Source of the DNA: Bacteroidota bacterium
GTDB taxonomy: Bacteria; Bacteroidota; Bacteroidia; Cytophagales; Cytophagaceae
DNA: 64,000 bases
Assembly (NCBI GenBank): GCA_023428135.1
Contig: JAEYZG010000070.1
Span: forward strand, 1-64,000
Direction: 5' to 3'
A program made the translations under genes and the position numbers. The notes under the pieces were generated by a model. It did not search any database. It saw only the letters and a list, made by a program, of their open reading frames with translations, and was not told the origin of the DNA. The number at the start of each line of letters is the position of its first letter. The first letter of the stretch is position 1. Below are positions 62,600-64,000 of the stretch, piece by piece.

Positions 62600-64000
62600 A
62601 TGTATACAGGCAGGAGTTTACATTTATTCGTTGAAAAGAAATTGTTCTTTTTCGTTTGGCTCTTCCCTTCCATTGTATTTGGTCAGCAAGTAAATGAACT
62701 GGTCTCATTATACCAGCATAAGTATAAAGAGTGCGAAGCTGTTATTATTAATTCGGAATCAGAGTATGAATTTGATCTGGCCGAAAATAAAGTACAAGTG
62801 AAAGAAGTTAAAAGTCAAAAATTACTTTCGCTCAGATATAACTCTTTTATCAATGAAGTAGAGTTTTATGACAGTAATTCTGGTATAGAAGAATTTTCAT
62901 GTGAGAGTAGTCTGAATCAGAAATCTGGAAACTCAGATAAGGTTTGTGGTAATTACACCAGTTCAGAGTATTTTTTTGATGATAATAAGTTTTGCTCTCA
63001 TAAATTGAAGCTGCAAGAAGCAGGTGAAATATGGAAAACACATGTAAGTAAAATTTTTAATGATTCAAAATATCTGACTTCCGTTTACTTCCATGACAAA
63101 TATCCTATCGTAAATAAAAAGATCAAATTTAAAATTCCTTCAGACATAGAAGTTGATATACGTGAATTCAACTTTGAAAAATTTGAAGTAAAGAAACATG
63201 AGACGCGGGTTGGCAGGTTTAAAATTGTGGAGTATACTATCAGCAATTTATCTGCAATGGAGAATGTTCGTTTGGGTAGAAGTATTCAGTATATATATCC
63301 TCATTTACTCATACTTGTCAAGTCTTTCCAAAGTGAAGGGGAACGAGTTAGTATACTTTCAAATCTGAATGATCTTTATGGCTGGTATAGAAGCCTGACG
63401 CGTCAGCTCTCTGTACAACCTGAAGTATTTGCACCATTGGTAAACGATATTCTTAAGGGAAAGAAAACTGAAGATGAAAAGATCAGTACTATATTTTATT
63501 GGGTGCAGGATAATATCAGATATATCGCTTTTGAAGATGGCCTTGCAGGTTTTAAGCCGGATGAGGCTCATTCCGTTTTTCAAAAGAAATATGGTGACTG
63601 CAAAGGAATGGCTAATCTTACTAAAGAAATGCTTCGATATGCAGGTTATGACGCAAGGCTTTCATGGATAGGTACCAAACGGATAAAGTATGATTACTCA
63701 ATTCCATCACTTGCAGTGGACAATCATATGATTTGTACAGTTATGCTCGATGGAAGGAAATACTTTCTGGATGCTACAGAAAAGTATTTGCCTCTTGGCA
63801 TTATTGCTGACAGAATACAGGGCCGGCAAATTTTAATAGAAGACGGTGATAACTATATACTCGCAAGAATTCCGGAGTTATCTTATGAAAATGAACTCGA
63901 ATTGCGTCAGGTGAAGCTTTCCGTTAAAAACGATATGCTTGTGGGCTCATACAAATATATATTACAAGGTGAGAAGAAGAGAAATTTTTTGTGTGGCTAT
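62600..64000 (+). CDS. Secreted transglutaminase-like protein (DUF3857 type), partial at window end
   Basis: The frame starts at ATG 62600 and is open to the last base (467 codons), so the C-terminus is missing. It has a signal peptide (LFFFVWLFPSIVFGQQ), a beta-rich DUF3857-like region (about 40-260) and a transglutaminase core. The catalytic triad is seen as Cys334 (KYGDCKGMANL), His376 (VDNHMICTV) and Asp391 (FLDATEKYLPLG). Such Bacteroidota proteins are predicted to act in the periplasm or on the surface as cysteine peptidases or cross-linkers. Substrate unknown. Confidence 0.85.
   Translation, partial: MYTGRSLHLFVEKKLFFFVWLFPSIVFGQQVNELVSLYQHKYKECEAVIINSESEYEFDLAENKVQVKEVKSQKLLSLRYNSFINEVEFYDSNSGIEEFSCESSLNQKSGNSDKVCGNYTSSEYFFDDNKFCSHKLKLQEAGEIWKTHVSKIFNDSKYLTSVYFHDKYPIVNKKIKFKIPSDIEVDIREFNFEKFEVKKHETRVGRFKIVEYTISNLSAMENVRLGRSIQYIYPHLLILVKSFQSEGERVSILSNLNDLYGWYRSLTRQLSVQPEVFAPLVNDILKGKKTEDEKISTIFYWVQDNIRYIAFEDGLAGFKPDEAHSVFQKKYGDCKGMANLTKEMLRYAGYDARLSWIGTKRIKYDYSIPSLAVDNHMICTVMLDGRKYFLDATEKYLPLGIIADRIQGRQILIEDGDNYILARIPELSYENELELRQVKLSVKNDMLVGSYKYILQGEKKRNFLCGY

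Overview
The window looks like chromosomal DNA of an aerobic Bacteroidota bacterium, most likely order Cytophagales (Cytophaga/Sporocytophaga-like). The reasons are the low GC content, weak ribosome binding sites with one clear exception, two proteins with C-terminal type IX secretion (T9SS) sorting domains, a DUF4270 lipoprotein, the Bacteroidota-type PcrB/GGGP synthase, and a promoter resembling the TTG-N20-TAnnTTTG form of this phylum. I cannot name the species. No rRNA, tRNA, CRISPR array, intact insertion sequence or prophage was recognised.

Layout. 1-7000: a cut-off Crp/Fnr regulator, a membrane GAF/PAS sensor with a thioredoxin-like partner, an aldo/keto reductase, a ferredoxin, a LysR regulator and a membrane glycosyltransferase. 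7400-9360: a DNA repair glycosylase and a secreted malectin-type protein. 9400-19590: a phosphate-starvation block with a PhoB-like regulator, a putative lipid-remodelling operon (PlcP-like phosphoesterase, 40-residue small protein, glycosyltransferase, GH1 enzyme), an OprP-like porin, pstS-pstC-pstA-pstB-phoU and a strong terminator. 19590-22000: outer-membrane protein, two small membrane proteins and a GGGP synthase. 22000-27811 (minus strand): AraC regulator, acyl-CoA dehydrogenase, and a panC-panD-flippase-rfaE2-Zn peptidase operon. 27949-32030: a glycogen-synthase-like N-terminal domain protein, DUF4270 lipoprotein and glmS. 32190-33860: a methyltransferase and a frameshifted pseudogene, probably an accessory insertion. 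34020-40700: ridA, gltX, envelope glycosyltransferases, PAP2 phosphatase and a lysine/alanine dehydrogenase-like enzyme. 40797-47454: 2-oxoglutarate dehydrogenase E1-E2, an unknown exported protein and E3. 47500-64000: small stress-type proteins, a Cys/Gly/Ser-tailed membrane protein, an Asp-box T9SS protein, a phosphoesterase-Omp85 fusion, an HD-PycTM protein convergent with a class III cyclase-like (DUF2652) protein, and a TPR protein followed by a cut-off transglutaminase protein.

The most notable system is the phosphate block. Direct repeats related to TTAAC, spaced exactly 11 bp, lie before the PhoB-like gene, the PlcP-like operon, the porin (eight repeats in one register) and pstS. At pstS they end 10 bp upstream of a perfect TAnnTTTG box. 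This links phosphate uptake to a candidate pathway that replaces phospholipid by glycolipid and that includes an unusual GH1 enzyme and a translationally coupled 40-residue protein. The second is the HD-PycTM/DUF2652 pair, which resembles a rearranged Pycsar-type nucleotide-signalling module.
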